The notes beneath the pieces are model-generated. The model worked only from the letters and a program-made list of their open reading frames with translations. It was not told the DNA's origin and did no database searches. A DNA stretch of 6,212 bases from Deltaproteobacteria bacterium (GTDB taxonomy: Bacteria; Desulfobacterota; Desulfuromonadia; Geobacterales; Pseudopelobacteraceae): assembly GCA_016219145.1 (NCBI GenBank), contig JACRCG010000140.1, positions 1 through 6,212 of the forward strand. Direction: 5' to 3'. Positions 1-5,891 of this stretch are shown one piece after another (position 1 is the stretch's first letter; each line of letters opens with the position of its first letter). A program made the position numbers and the translations under genes.

Positions 1-806
1 ACGCCGTTGGAATCGGAGCAGGCTACGCACTTGCCGCCCAGCTGGTGAATTTTCTCGATGGTGTAGATCGCCACGTTTCCGGAGCCGGAAACCAGGCAGG
101 TCTTGCCTTCGAAGCTGTCCTTGCGAGCCTTCAGCATTTCGTTGACGAAGAAGGTGGCGCCGTAGCCGGTGGCTTCGGTGCGGACCAGCGAACCGCCCCA
201 GGTGAGCCCCTTGCCGGTCAGTACGCCCGGCTCGTAACGGTTGGTGATGCGCTTGTACTGGCCGAACATGTAGCCGATCTCGCGGCCGCCAACGCCGATG
301 TCGCCGGCGGGAACATCGGTATGCTCTCCCAGGTGACTGTAGAGCTCAGTCATGAAGCTCTGGCAGAATCTCATGATCTCGTCGTCGGACTTGCCCTTGG
401 GATCAAAGTCGGAGCCGCCTTTGCCGCCACCGATCGGCAGACCGGTCAGTGAGTTCTTGAAGATCTGTTCGAAGCCGAGGAACTTGATGATGCCGAGGTA
501 GACCGAAGGGTGGAAACGGAGACCGCCCTTGTATGGGCCAAGAGAACTGTTGAATTCGACCCGGAAGCCGCGGTTGATTTGAACTATGCCTTTATCATCC
601 TGCCAGGGCACCCTGAATATGATCTGGCGTTCCGGTTCGCAGATGCGCTCGATGATTTTGCGTTCCAGGTATTCGGGATGTTTGCTCACTACCGGTCCAA
701 GGCACTCCAGTACTTCGAGAACTGCCTGATGAAACTCGGTTTCGCCCGGATTCCGCTTCAGGACTTCCTGATACATTCCTTCGATTTTTTCGTCAACCTT
801 TGCCAT
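1..806 (-). CDS. gdhA: Glutamate dehydrogenase, N-terminal 268 codons (partial, runs off the left edge)
   Basis: Cytoplasmic enzyme that reductively aminates 2-oxoglutarate with ammonium to give glutamate (or the reverse). I translated the minus strand from the ATG at 806-804; the frame stays open to position 1. The Glu/Leu/Phe/Val dehydrogenase N-terminal domain shows PYKGGLRFHPSV (residues 91-102), PIGGGKGGSDFDP (124-136) and TDVPAGDIGVGGREIG (163-178). Lys93, Lys117, Lys129 and Asp169 fall at the spacing of the substrate-binding and catalytic residues of hexameric GDHs. The Rossmann dinucleotide domain begins at GSGNVA (241-246). Hexameric GDHs are about 450 residues, so roughly 60% is present; the missing C-terminus reflects the window edge, not damage. 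The start is supported by AGGAGG at 811-816, only 4 nt from the ATG, and by N-terminal length matching E. coli GdhA. NADP versus NAD preference cannot be decided here. It is transcribed divergently from the etf operon. Identity is very secure. Confidence 0.97.
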   Translation of the reverse strand, partial: MAKVDEKIEGMYQEVLKRNPGETEFHQAVLEVLECLGPVVSKHPEYLERKIIERICEPERQIIFRVPWQDDKGIVQINRGFRVEFNSSLGPYKGGLRFHPSVYLGIIKFLGFEQIFKNSLTGLPIGGGKGGSDFDPKGKSDDEIMRFCQSFMTELYSHLGEHTDVPAGDIGVGGREIGYMFGQYKRITNRYEPGVLTGKGLTWGGSLVRTEATGYGATFFVNEMLKARKDSFEGKTCLVSGSGNVAIYTIEKIHQLGGKCVACSDSNG

Positions 807-884
807 GGCGCCTCCTGTAAGATTAAAATTCAGGCAGCTATGAATAATAAATGTGCATGTCCGCCTGATAGTGCCTAATTTGCA

Positions 885-900
885 AGCAGTATTCATGCCA
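885..900 (-). promoter_or_regulatory. Candidate sigma-54 (-24/-12) promoter for gdhA
   Basis: On the minus strand, reading 900 to 885, the sequence is TGGCATGAATACTGCT. The invariant GG and GC dinucleotides are exactly 10 nt apart, as in the RpoN consensus TGGCACG-N4-TTGC, with two mismatches among the conserved positions. It would start transcription near 874, giving a leader of about 70 nt before the gdhA ATG. No comparably good -35/-10 pair was seen between here and the start codon. RpoN control of ammonium-assimilation genes is common, which makes the placement sensible; that it is functional is inference. Confidence 0.45.
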
Positions 901-921
901 TGGCCGCGTATTTTGTTGCTT

Positions 922-959
922 AAGCGTAAGTGTAGCTGAAAAACTAGTCACTTATGCTT
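922..959. promoter_or_regulatory. Imperfect dyad upstream of gdhA, possible activator or repressor site
   Basis: AAGCGTAAGTG at 922-932 and CACTTATGCTT at 949-959 form an 11-bp inverted repeat with one G-T pair and a 16-nt spacer. If the sigma-54 promoter at 885-900 is used, the dyad lies at about -47 to -84 from its start. That is close for an enhancer-binding-protein site but possible. The regulator is unknown, and the structure could also act as an RNA hairpin if the region is transcribed. Confidence 0.3.
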
Positions 960-1128
960 TGAAGGAGATCGGGTTGCGGCGGTCTGCTCATGGGTTTAGG
1001 TCAAATTCAGAGTTGTTGCTGTACACAGCCGTGTAAAATCAGTGTGCACAGGTGGTGGCGGCAGCGTGGCAAATAATCGTGCCTGCTCAGGCGTTTTGCG
1101 TAAAATGGGTGTATTCCGTACAAAGCAG

Positions 1129-1156
1129 TTGACCGGGAGGGTAAAATCGCTACAAT
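1129..1156 (+). promoter_or_regulatory. Candidate sigma-70 promoter facing etfB
   Basis: TTGACC (1129-1134), a 16-nt spacer and TACAAT (1151-1156) match the -35 and -10 consensus at 5 of 6 positions each, the best such pair I found in the intergenic region. Transcription would start near 1163, leaving a leader of about 390 nt before etfB. It could equally drive a small RNA or be fortuitous. A weaker pair closer to etfB (TTGCCC at 1501, AATAAC about 17 nt on) is an alternative. Confidence 0.35.
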
Positions 1157-1553
1157 ACACCCGACAAAGTGCTGCTTTTTGATGCAATCGGACAGCTCCG
1201 TTGTCTGTGATAATTGAGGCTATTTATGGTGTCACTAAATTGTTGGATTCTATTTCCAAATCATCGGGTTGTTTGATGTCTGTAAATATTGATGATAACA
1301 GCTCCGGTGTTTTTATGGTTTTAACTATGGCTGAAACGGCATGATTAATGCTTAAAATCGGTTAACCAGCGGCAATCCGTTCGAATACCTGATGGCCGCT
1401 CTCCGACTCGTATTTCATATTTGCTTCCAGTAGATAGCATTCAGGGTAAATTGAACGGATCGTCCATGCTTCAGTCTCTTGCGCAGTCTGTCAATCGTAC
1501 TTGCCCGACAAACGGGATCTGAAAATAACACAACTTAAAATTTTGAGGTTTCC

Positions 1554-2369
1554 ATGCTGATTGTCGCCTGTATAAAGCAGGTTCCCGACACGACCCAGGT
1601 TCAGATCGACCCGGTCACAAACACTCTGATTCGTGACGGCATCCCTTTTATTGTTAACCCCTACGATACCCATGCTCTTGAAGAGGCTTTGCGCCTGAAG
1701 GATCGGTTTGGATGCCGGGTAGCCGCCATTTCTATGGGGCCGCCCAATGCCGAGGCCACTCTCAAAAAGGCTCTGGCGCTGGGGGTCGACCACGCCATTC
1801 TTCTTTCCGACCGGGTTTTTGGCGGGGCGGATACCCTGGCTACCAGCAATGTACTGTCTGCTGCCATTCGCAAGCTGCATTCCGACGTGGATGAAGTCGG
1901 GCTTGTGCTTTGCGGCAAGCAGACCATAGATGGCGACACCGCCCAGGTCGGCCCGGGCATCGCCAGTCGTCTTGGTTATCAGCAGCTGACCCTGGTTGAC
2001 AGGATTGTTGATCTTGACTTCTCCGGTAAGATCATCCGGGTCAGCCGTAAGCTGGAGGGACGTCACGAGATTGTAGAGGCGCCTTTGCCTGCCATGCTGA
2101 CGGTTGTGCGTGAACTGAACCGTCCGCGCTATCCGAAGGTGCCGATGCGGCTGGCGGCTGCCGAGGCTACGGTGGAAGTCTGGAATAACCAGGTTCTCAA
2201 GCTGGACGAACAGAAAATCGGTCTTAAGGGGTCTCCTACCTGGGTATCCAAGATATTCTCACCAGATCGGGCCGTGGGTGAAATATTGGGCGACGGCTAT
2301 TCCGATCCGGAAGGAACCGCTGAAATCCTGATCGAGAAGCTGCTGGCAAAGGACATGCTGCCGATATAA
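1554..2369 (+). CDS. etfB: Electron transfer flavoprotein, beta subunit
   Basis: Beta subunit of the soluble heterodimeric ETF, which takes electrons from acyl-CoA dehydrogenases or similar flavoproteins and passes them on. The 271 residues are typical for the family. The start MLIVACIKQVPDT is a standard EtfB N-terminus, followed by NPYDTHALEEALRLKD (35-50), the nucleotide-binding loop CGKQTIDGDTAQVGP (120-134), the signature VEAPLPAMLTV (174-184) and ELNRPRYP (187-194). The DGDTAQVGP loop resembles bacterial ETFs of the bifurcating or EMO-linked type more than mitochondrial-type EtfB. Whether the site holds AMP or a second FAD cannot be settled from sequence. GAGG at 1545-1548, 5 nt before the ATG, supports the start. 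etfA follows after 20 nt, so the two are almost certainly cotranscribed. The 191-codon minus-strand frame across it is a shadow. Confidence 0.96.
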   Translation: MLIVACIKQVPDTTQVQIDPVTNTLIRDGIPFIVNPYDTHALEEALRLKDRFGCRVAAISMGPPNAEATLKKALALGVDHAILLSDRVFGGADTLATSNVLSAAIRKLHSDVDEVGLVLCGKQTIDGDTAQVGPGIASRLGYQQLTLVDRIVDLDFSGKIIRVSRKLEGRHEIVEAPLPAMLTVVRELNRPRYPKVPMRLAAAEATVEVWNNQVLKLDEQKIGLKGSPTWVSKIFSPDRAVGEILGDGYSDPEGTAEILIEKLLAKDMLPI

Positions 2370-2389
2370 ATAAAATAAAAGGGCTTTAA

Positions 2390-3712
2390 ATGACTGATCA
2401 GAAACCAAAACTGAAAAAACCGCGTGGAGTCGCCCGTCTGGTGGACGGTAAATGTATTGCCTGCGGTGCCCGTTGCCAGAGCGTCTGCCCGGTTAACTGC
2501 GTCGAAATGACCGATAGCGGTGAACCGATAATCGAAGGGGTCAAATGCATTGGCTGCCAGAAATGCGTCAAGATCTGCCCGGCCTCGGCACTGGAGATGT
2601 ACTTCTCTCCCGAAGAGCTTAAAATACTGGCGGAATTGGCAGCTTCGGCCGCTCCTGTTGAGGAGGAGGTCGATCCTGAAGCTGCGGCACTGGCCAGGAA
2701 GCTGGCAGAATACCGCGGGGTCTGGGTTTTTGTGGAACAGACCGAGGGAGAACCGGCCAAAGTCTCATGGGAGCTTTTGGGGGTCGGAGCCGGATTGGCC
2801 AGTACCCTGGGAGTCGAACTCTGTGCACTGGTTATCGGTTACGAGGTCGAGACTCTCTGCTCGGAGGCTTTTGCACATGGCGCTTCCAAGGTTTACCTGC
2901 TGGACGCACCTGTCTACAGGCATTATCGCACCGAAGCCTATGTCGAGGGTTGCTGCCATCTGATAGAAAAATACAAGCCAGAGGTTATCCTGATGGGCGC
3001 TACGGGCATGGGGCGCGATCTGGCGGGAGCGATCGCTACGCGGGTCGCAACCGGACTCACCGCAGACTGCACCGGGCTGGCAATCGACGACAAGCGTAAT
3101 CTTATGCAGACCCGCCCGGCTTTTGGCGGCAACATCATGGCGACTATCATGTGCGACAAATTCCGGCCGCAGATGGCAACCGTCCGTCCCAACGTGATGC
3201 CGATGCCGGAGCGGAAAGAAGGTGCGCAGGGCGTAGTGATCCGGGATCCGTTCGTGGTCCCGGAAGAGAGCGTGCTTACCAAGGTTATTGAAATCATACG
3301 TGACGCACACAGCAAGAGTGCCGTGGACATAACCGGGGCCGAGTTCATCATCTCGGGTGGCCGCGGATTGATGGGGCCGGAAAACTTTGCCATGCTGCAG
3401 GAACTGGCCGATGAATTGGGCGGTGTGGTCGGCGCCTCCAGAAGCGCTGTAGACGCTGGCTGGATGCCGGGTGACCGTCAGGTCGGCCAGACCGGCAAGA
3501 CGGTCAGGCCCAAAATATACATTGCCTGTGGCATCTCCGGCGCGATACAGCACCTGGTCGGCATGCAGGACTCGGACATGGTTATCGCGATCAACCGCGA
3601 CAAGAGTGCTCCGATCTTCGAGGTTGCCACTTACGGTATCGTCGGAGATCTGTTCCAGGTGGTGCCGGCCATTACGAAAAAGATCCGCGAACTGAAACAA
3701 TCCCGAAAATAA
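2390..3712 (+). CDS. etfA: Electron transfer flavoprotein, alpha subunit with N-terminal two-[4Fe-4S] ferredoxin domain
   Basis: Alpha subunit of the ETF, binding the FAD that shuttles electrons between EtfB and the partner oxidoreductase. At 440 residues it is about 110 longer than a classical EtfA. The extra N-terminus is a ferredoxin domain: C22-X2-C25-X3-C29-X3-C33-P and C53-X2-C56-X2-C59-X3-C63-P. An Ala/Glu-rich linker (about 80-105) joins it to the EtfA N-terminal domain (about 110-290), which has GATGMGRDLAGAIATR (203-218) and TRPAFGGNIMATI (241-253). The C-terminal FAD domain shows SGGRGLMGPE (322-331), DRQVGQTGKTVRP (362-374) and IYIACGISGAIQHLVG (376-391), ending in AINRD and YGIVGDLFQVVP. 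LctC of acetogens has a similar fusion. The ferredoxin domain could wire FAD to the clusters of the downstream membrane protein (inference). The Shine-Dalgarno is modest: AAGGG at 2379-2383, 6 nt from the ATG. No signal peptide is visible, so the protein is cytoplasmic. Confidence 0.96.
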   Translation: MTDQKPKLKKPRGVARLVDGKCIACGARCQSVCPVNCVEMTDSGEPIIEGVKCIGCQKCVKICPASALEMYFSPEELKILAELAASAAPVEEEVDPEAAALARKLAEYRGVWVFVEQTEGEPAKVSWELLGVGAGLASTLGVELCALVIGYEVETLCSEAFAHGASKVYLLDAPVYRHYRTEAYVEGCCHLIEKYKPEVILMGATGMGRDLAGAIATRVATGLTADCTGLAIDDKRNLMQTRPAFGGNIMATIMCDKFRPQMATVRPNVMPMPERKEGAQGVVIRDPFVVPEESVLTKVIEIIRDAHSKSAVDITGAEFIISGGRGLMGPENFAMLQELADELGGVVGASRSAVDAGWMPGDRQVGQTGKTVRPKIYIACGISGAIQHLVGMQDSDMVIAINRDKSAPIFEVATYGIVGDLFQVVPAITKKIRELKQSRK

Positions 3713-3727
3713 ATTCATAAAACATAT

Positions 3728-3855
3728 GCCACAGAGGGCACAAAGGAAAAACATACGATAAATGCTCTGAAAATATCGGTAGAAATTTACTACTGCTGAC
3801 CATTTTGAGTATCGAAGCTTTTCATGACTTTAATTTACTCTGTGATATCTGTGGC
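3728..3855. repeat. 128-bp element with terminal inverted repeats between etfA and the membrane oxidoreductase gene
   Basis: The 22-nt arms at 3728-3749 (starting GCCACAGAGGGCACA) and 3834-3855 (ending ATATCTGTGGC) are inverted copies matching at 17 of 22 positions, including a perfect outer 8 bp GCCACAGA/TCTGTGGC. The 84-nt AT-rich interior has no open frame worth calling. From memory, GCCACAGAG...CACAGAG sequences occur as dispersed intergenic repeats in many environmental bacteria, so this is probably a copy or remnant of a small non-autonomous repeat. It lacks a U-tract and is unlikely to be a simple terminator. The right arm ends 5 nt before the next gene's Shine-Dalgarno. Confidence 0.5.
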
Positions 3856-3872
3856 AAATTGAGGTTTTACAC

Positions 3873-5846
3873 ATGACACCAAACCCGACCATCTTCACCC
3901 CGCTCCTGATAGCTTCCCTGGCAGTCTTTGCCTGGGGGTGCTGGAAAAGGCTCAGTCTGATTTCCCTCGGAAAGCCCGAGAACCGGTTTGATAATATCGG
4001 TGCCCGGGTCGGAGAGATGCTGCTGTACGCTTTCGGACAGAAACGTGTGCTGGCCAAACCGTTCGGCATCAACCACTTCATCATTTTCTGGTCGTTCATC
4101 ATCCTGCTTGTCGCCAATACCGAATTCATTCTGCACGGGGTTTTCCCCTGGATCAGCCTGACTAAATTGCCCGAAGGAATTCTTCTCCCATTGCTGCTGC
4201 TGCTGGACATCGTTTCATTGATGGCTCTGGCAGCCGTTGTGGTTGCCGCGGTGCGACGGCTTTTTTCACCCCCATACCCGGAAGCCAGGACAATCGAGGC
4301 TTTTTTCATCCTTTCGCTGATCGGCATCCTGATGATGGCCTATTTTGGAATCAATGCCGCAAAAATATCCCGCATGCAGGAGGGGGCGCTGGCCATTGCC
4401 AGGACCTGGATGCCGGTCTCCAGCGTTGTTTCCGGCATGTTTGCACCGGAAGCTGGTGCGACGGTCTACTCGCTCTCCTGGTGGGCCCATGCTTTTGCCC
4501 TGCTGGCATTCATGTGTTATCTGCCCCACAGCAAGCATATGCATATTCTGACCGCGATCCCCAACTGTTTCTTCCGCAGGCTGGATAGACCAAATACGGT
4601 TCCGCGCGAAGAGTTCGCCGTAGGAAATGAGTTCGGTGTTTCGCGGGTGAATCAGTACAGCTGGAAAGACCTGCTGGACTCGTTCTCCTGTACAGAATGC
4701 GGGCGCTGCCAGAAGGTCTGCCCGGCCAGTATCACCGGCAAGCCGCTTAATCCGCGTGCGGTGGTTCACGATATCAAGGTTAACCTGCTTGAGAATGCAG
4801 CTTCGCTGAAAAAAGGGGAACAACCCGGGCTTCCGTTAATCGGCGGGCAGGGAGAGGGGAGTGTTTCCGAGGAATCGATCTGGGGTTGCACCACCTGTGG
4901 GGCCTGTATGGATGCCTGTCCGGTTTTTATCGAGCAGATGCCCAAGATCATCCAGCTGCGCCGTAATCTGGTTGAGAGCGAAGCCAGCTTTCCGGAGGAA
5001 CTGCTCAACCTGTTCGAGAACATGGAAGGGCGCAGCAACCCCTGGGGCATTGCCCCATCCGAGCGCACCAAGTGGTGCAGCCAGCTGGATGTAAAGCCGT
5101 TCGATAAAAATACGACAGAATATCTGTTCTATATCGGTTGTGCCGGCTCCTTCGATTCCCGCAACAAGCATGTCAGCGTTGCCATGGCCCAGCTTCTTGA
5201 CAGGGCCGGAATCTCCTGGGGCATTCTCGGCAAGGATGAGAAGTGTTGCGGCGATAGTGTCCGGCGCTTGGGAAATGAATATGTGTTCGATAAAATGGCC
5301 CGTGAGAATGTGGAAATCTTCCGGGAAAGGGGCGTGCGTAAGGTGATTACCCAGTGTCCGCACTGCTTCTCGACCCTGAAAAACGATTACCGACAGTATG
5401 GCCTCGAGCTGGAGGTGATTCACCACAGTGAGCTGCTGCGGAATCTTGTTCAGGATGGCTATCTGAAGCTGAACGGGACCGCCGGCGGGATGGGGGCGAT
5501 GGTGTTCCATGATTCCTGTTATCTGGGGCGACACAACGATGTCTATGACGCTCCGCGTGAAGCGCTGCAGGCGGCCACGGGGAGTGCGCCGAAGGAGATC
5601 GGTCGCAACCACGGCAATGCCTTCTGCTGCGGTGCCGGCGGCGGCAGGATGTGGATGGAGGAGCATAGCGGCGAGCGTATAAATCTGACCAGGGTCAAAG
5701 AGGCTCTGGAGGAAAAACCCGATACGATCTGTGTCGCCTGCCCCTACTGCCTGACTATGTTTGAGGATGGTTTGAAGGATGTCAACGCTGGCGGAGTCAA
5801 GGTGCTGGATGTGGCTGAGGTGATGGCCGAGGCGGCACTGCGTTGA
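3873..5846 (+). CDS. Membrane-bound heme b / Fe-S oxidoreductase with two CCG domains (EMO-type ETF:menaquinone oxidoreductase)
   Basis: Probable inner-membrane enzyme passing electrons from EtfAB to menaquinone. The N-terminal 230 residues form a NarI-like cytochrome b domain with about five hydrophobic segments (roughly 6-24, 66-90, 102-127, 141-163, 198-217). Candidate heme ligands are His68, His88, His206, His219, His222 and His224. The soluble part has two [4Fe-4S] motifs, C273-X2-C276-X2-C279-X3-C283-P and C339-X2-C342-X2-C345-X3-C349-P. Two HdrB/HdrD-type cysteine-rich domains follow: C423-X34-C458C459-X35-C495-X2-C498 and C549-X35-C585C586-X36-C623-X2-C626, both complete, so noncanonical clusters may form in each. 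This matches the EMO architecture described for Geobacter and syntrophs. Annotation pipelines usually say only (Fe-S)-binding protein or HdrD-like. GAGG at 3861-3864, 8 nt before the ATG, supports the start. It lies 160 nt after etfA with the same orientation and no terminator between. A generic heterodisulfide- or lactate-linked reductase is the alternative; the etfAB neighbours favour EMO. Confidence 0.88.
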   Translation: MTPNPTIFTPLLIASLAVFAWGCWKRLSLISLGKPENRFDNIGARVGEMLLYAFGQKRVLAKPFGINHFIIFWSFIILLVANTEFILHGVFPWISLTKLPEGILLPLLLLLDIVSLMALAAVVVAAVRRLFSPPYPEARTIEAFFILSLIGILMMAYFGINAAKISRMQEGALAIARTWMPVSSVVSGMFAPEAGATVYSLSWWAHAFALLAFMCYLPHSKHMHILTAIPNCFFRRLDRPNTVPREEFAVGNEFGVSRVNQYSWKDLLDSFSCTECGRCQKVCPASITGKPLNPRAVVHDIKVNLLENAASLKKGEQPGLPLIGGQGEGSVSEESIWGCTTCGACMDACPVFIEQMPKIIQLRRNLVESEASFPEELLNLFENMEGRSNPWGIAPSERTKWCSQLDVKPFDKNTTEYLFYIGCAGSFDSRNKHVSVAMAQLLDRAGISWGILGKDEKCCGDSVRRLGNEYVFDKMARENVEIFRERGVRKVITQCPHCFSTLKNDYRQYGLELEVIHHSELLRNLVQDGYLKLNGTAGGMGAMVFHDSCYLGRHNDVYDAPREALQAATGSAPKEIGRNHGNAFCCGAGGGRMWMEEHSGERINLTRVKEALEEKPDTICVACPYCLTMFEDGLKDVNAGGVKVLDVAEVMAEAALR

Positions 5847-5854
5847 TTTGTTAG

Positions 5855-5891
5855 TTTCCTCCGCATCAAGCGATGCTTGATGCGGAGGAAA
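5855..5891 (+). terminator. Strong hairpin after the operon, probable terminator
   Basis: The arms at 5855-5871 (TTTCCTCCGCATCAAGC) and 5875-5891 are perfectly complementary over 17 bp around a 3-nt GAT loop, starting 9 nt after the stop codon of the membrane oxidoreductase gene. No clear T-run follows on the plus strand, so it is not a textbook intrinsic terminator. It may act with Rho, or protect the 3' end of the transcript. Position and stem quality make an end-of-operon role likely. Confidence 0.7.

Larger units (their letters stand above)
807..1553. other. 747-nt divergent intergenic region between gdhA and etfB
   Basis: This stretch separates the divergent gdhA and etfB starts and is visibly richer in A+T than the flanking genes. 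I see no gene of convincing length or composition on either strand, and no tRNA or recognisable riboswitch. It holds the gdhA-side promoter and dyad, the palindromes TGTACA (1020-1025) and TGTGCACA (1043-1050), a short GCCTG-CT-CAGGC hairpin (1081-1092), a candidate sigma-70 promoter at 1129-1156, and a 12-of-13 direct repeat with ACAGCTCCG cores at 1192-1204 and 1298-1310. On the minus strand, 1362-1490 is a 42-codon stretch that reads like protein but has no ATG, GTG or TTG before its Met25. It may be a remnant of a lost gene. Confidence 0.6.

Noticed and set aside
45..878. Plus-strand open frames of 135 and 122 codons (45-452 and 510-878)
   Set aside because: They lie antisense to gdhA, whose minus-strand translation carries clear family motifs throughout. 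The plus-strand products resemble nothing known to me.
1066..1085. TGGC...TGCC resembling a plus-strand sigma-54 promoter
   Set aside because: The GG to GC spacing is 11 nt rather than the required 10.
996..1187. 63-codon minus-strand frame in the divergent intergenic region
   Set aside because: Its composition is not protein-like (Thr/Pro/Cys-rich), there is no convincing Shine-Dalgarno, and it overlaps the candidate sigma-70 promoter.
1375..1460. ATCCGTTC and GAACGGAT inverted repeat
   Set aside because: The 8-bp arms are 70 nt apart and fall within the protein-like fragment, so they are easily explained by chance.
1491..2066. 191-codon minus-strand frame overlapping the etfB start
   Set aside because: It is antisense to etfB, which has full family motifs and a Shine-Dalgarno.
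2765..3754. 329-codon minus-strand frame across etfA
   Set aside because: It is a shadow of the etfA coding frame, with a His/Arg/Asp-rich composition and no recognisable domain. EtfA motifs run the full length on the other strand.
4836..5666. 276-codon minus-strand frame across the membrane oxidoreductase gene
   Set aside because: It is antisense to cluster-binding and CCG motifs with exact family spacing; no motifs are seen in the minus-strand product.
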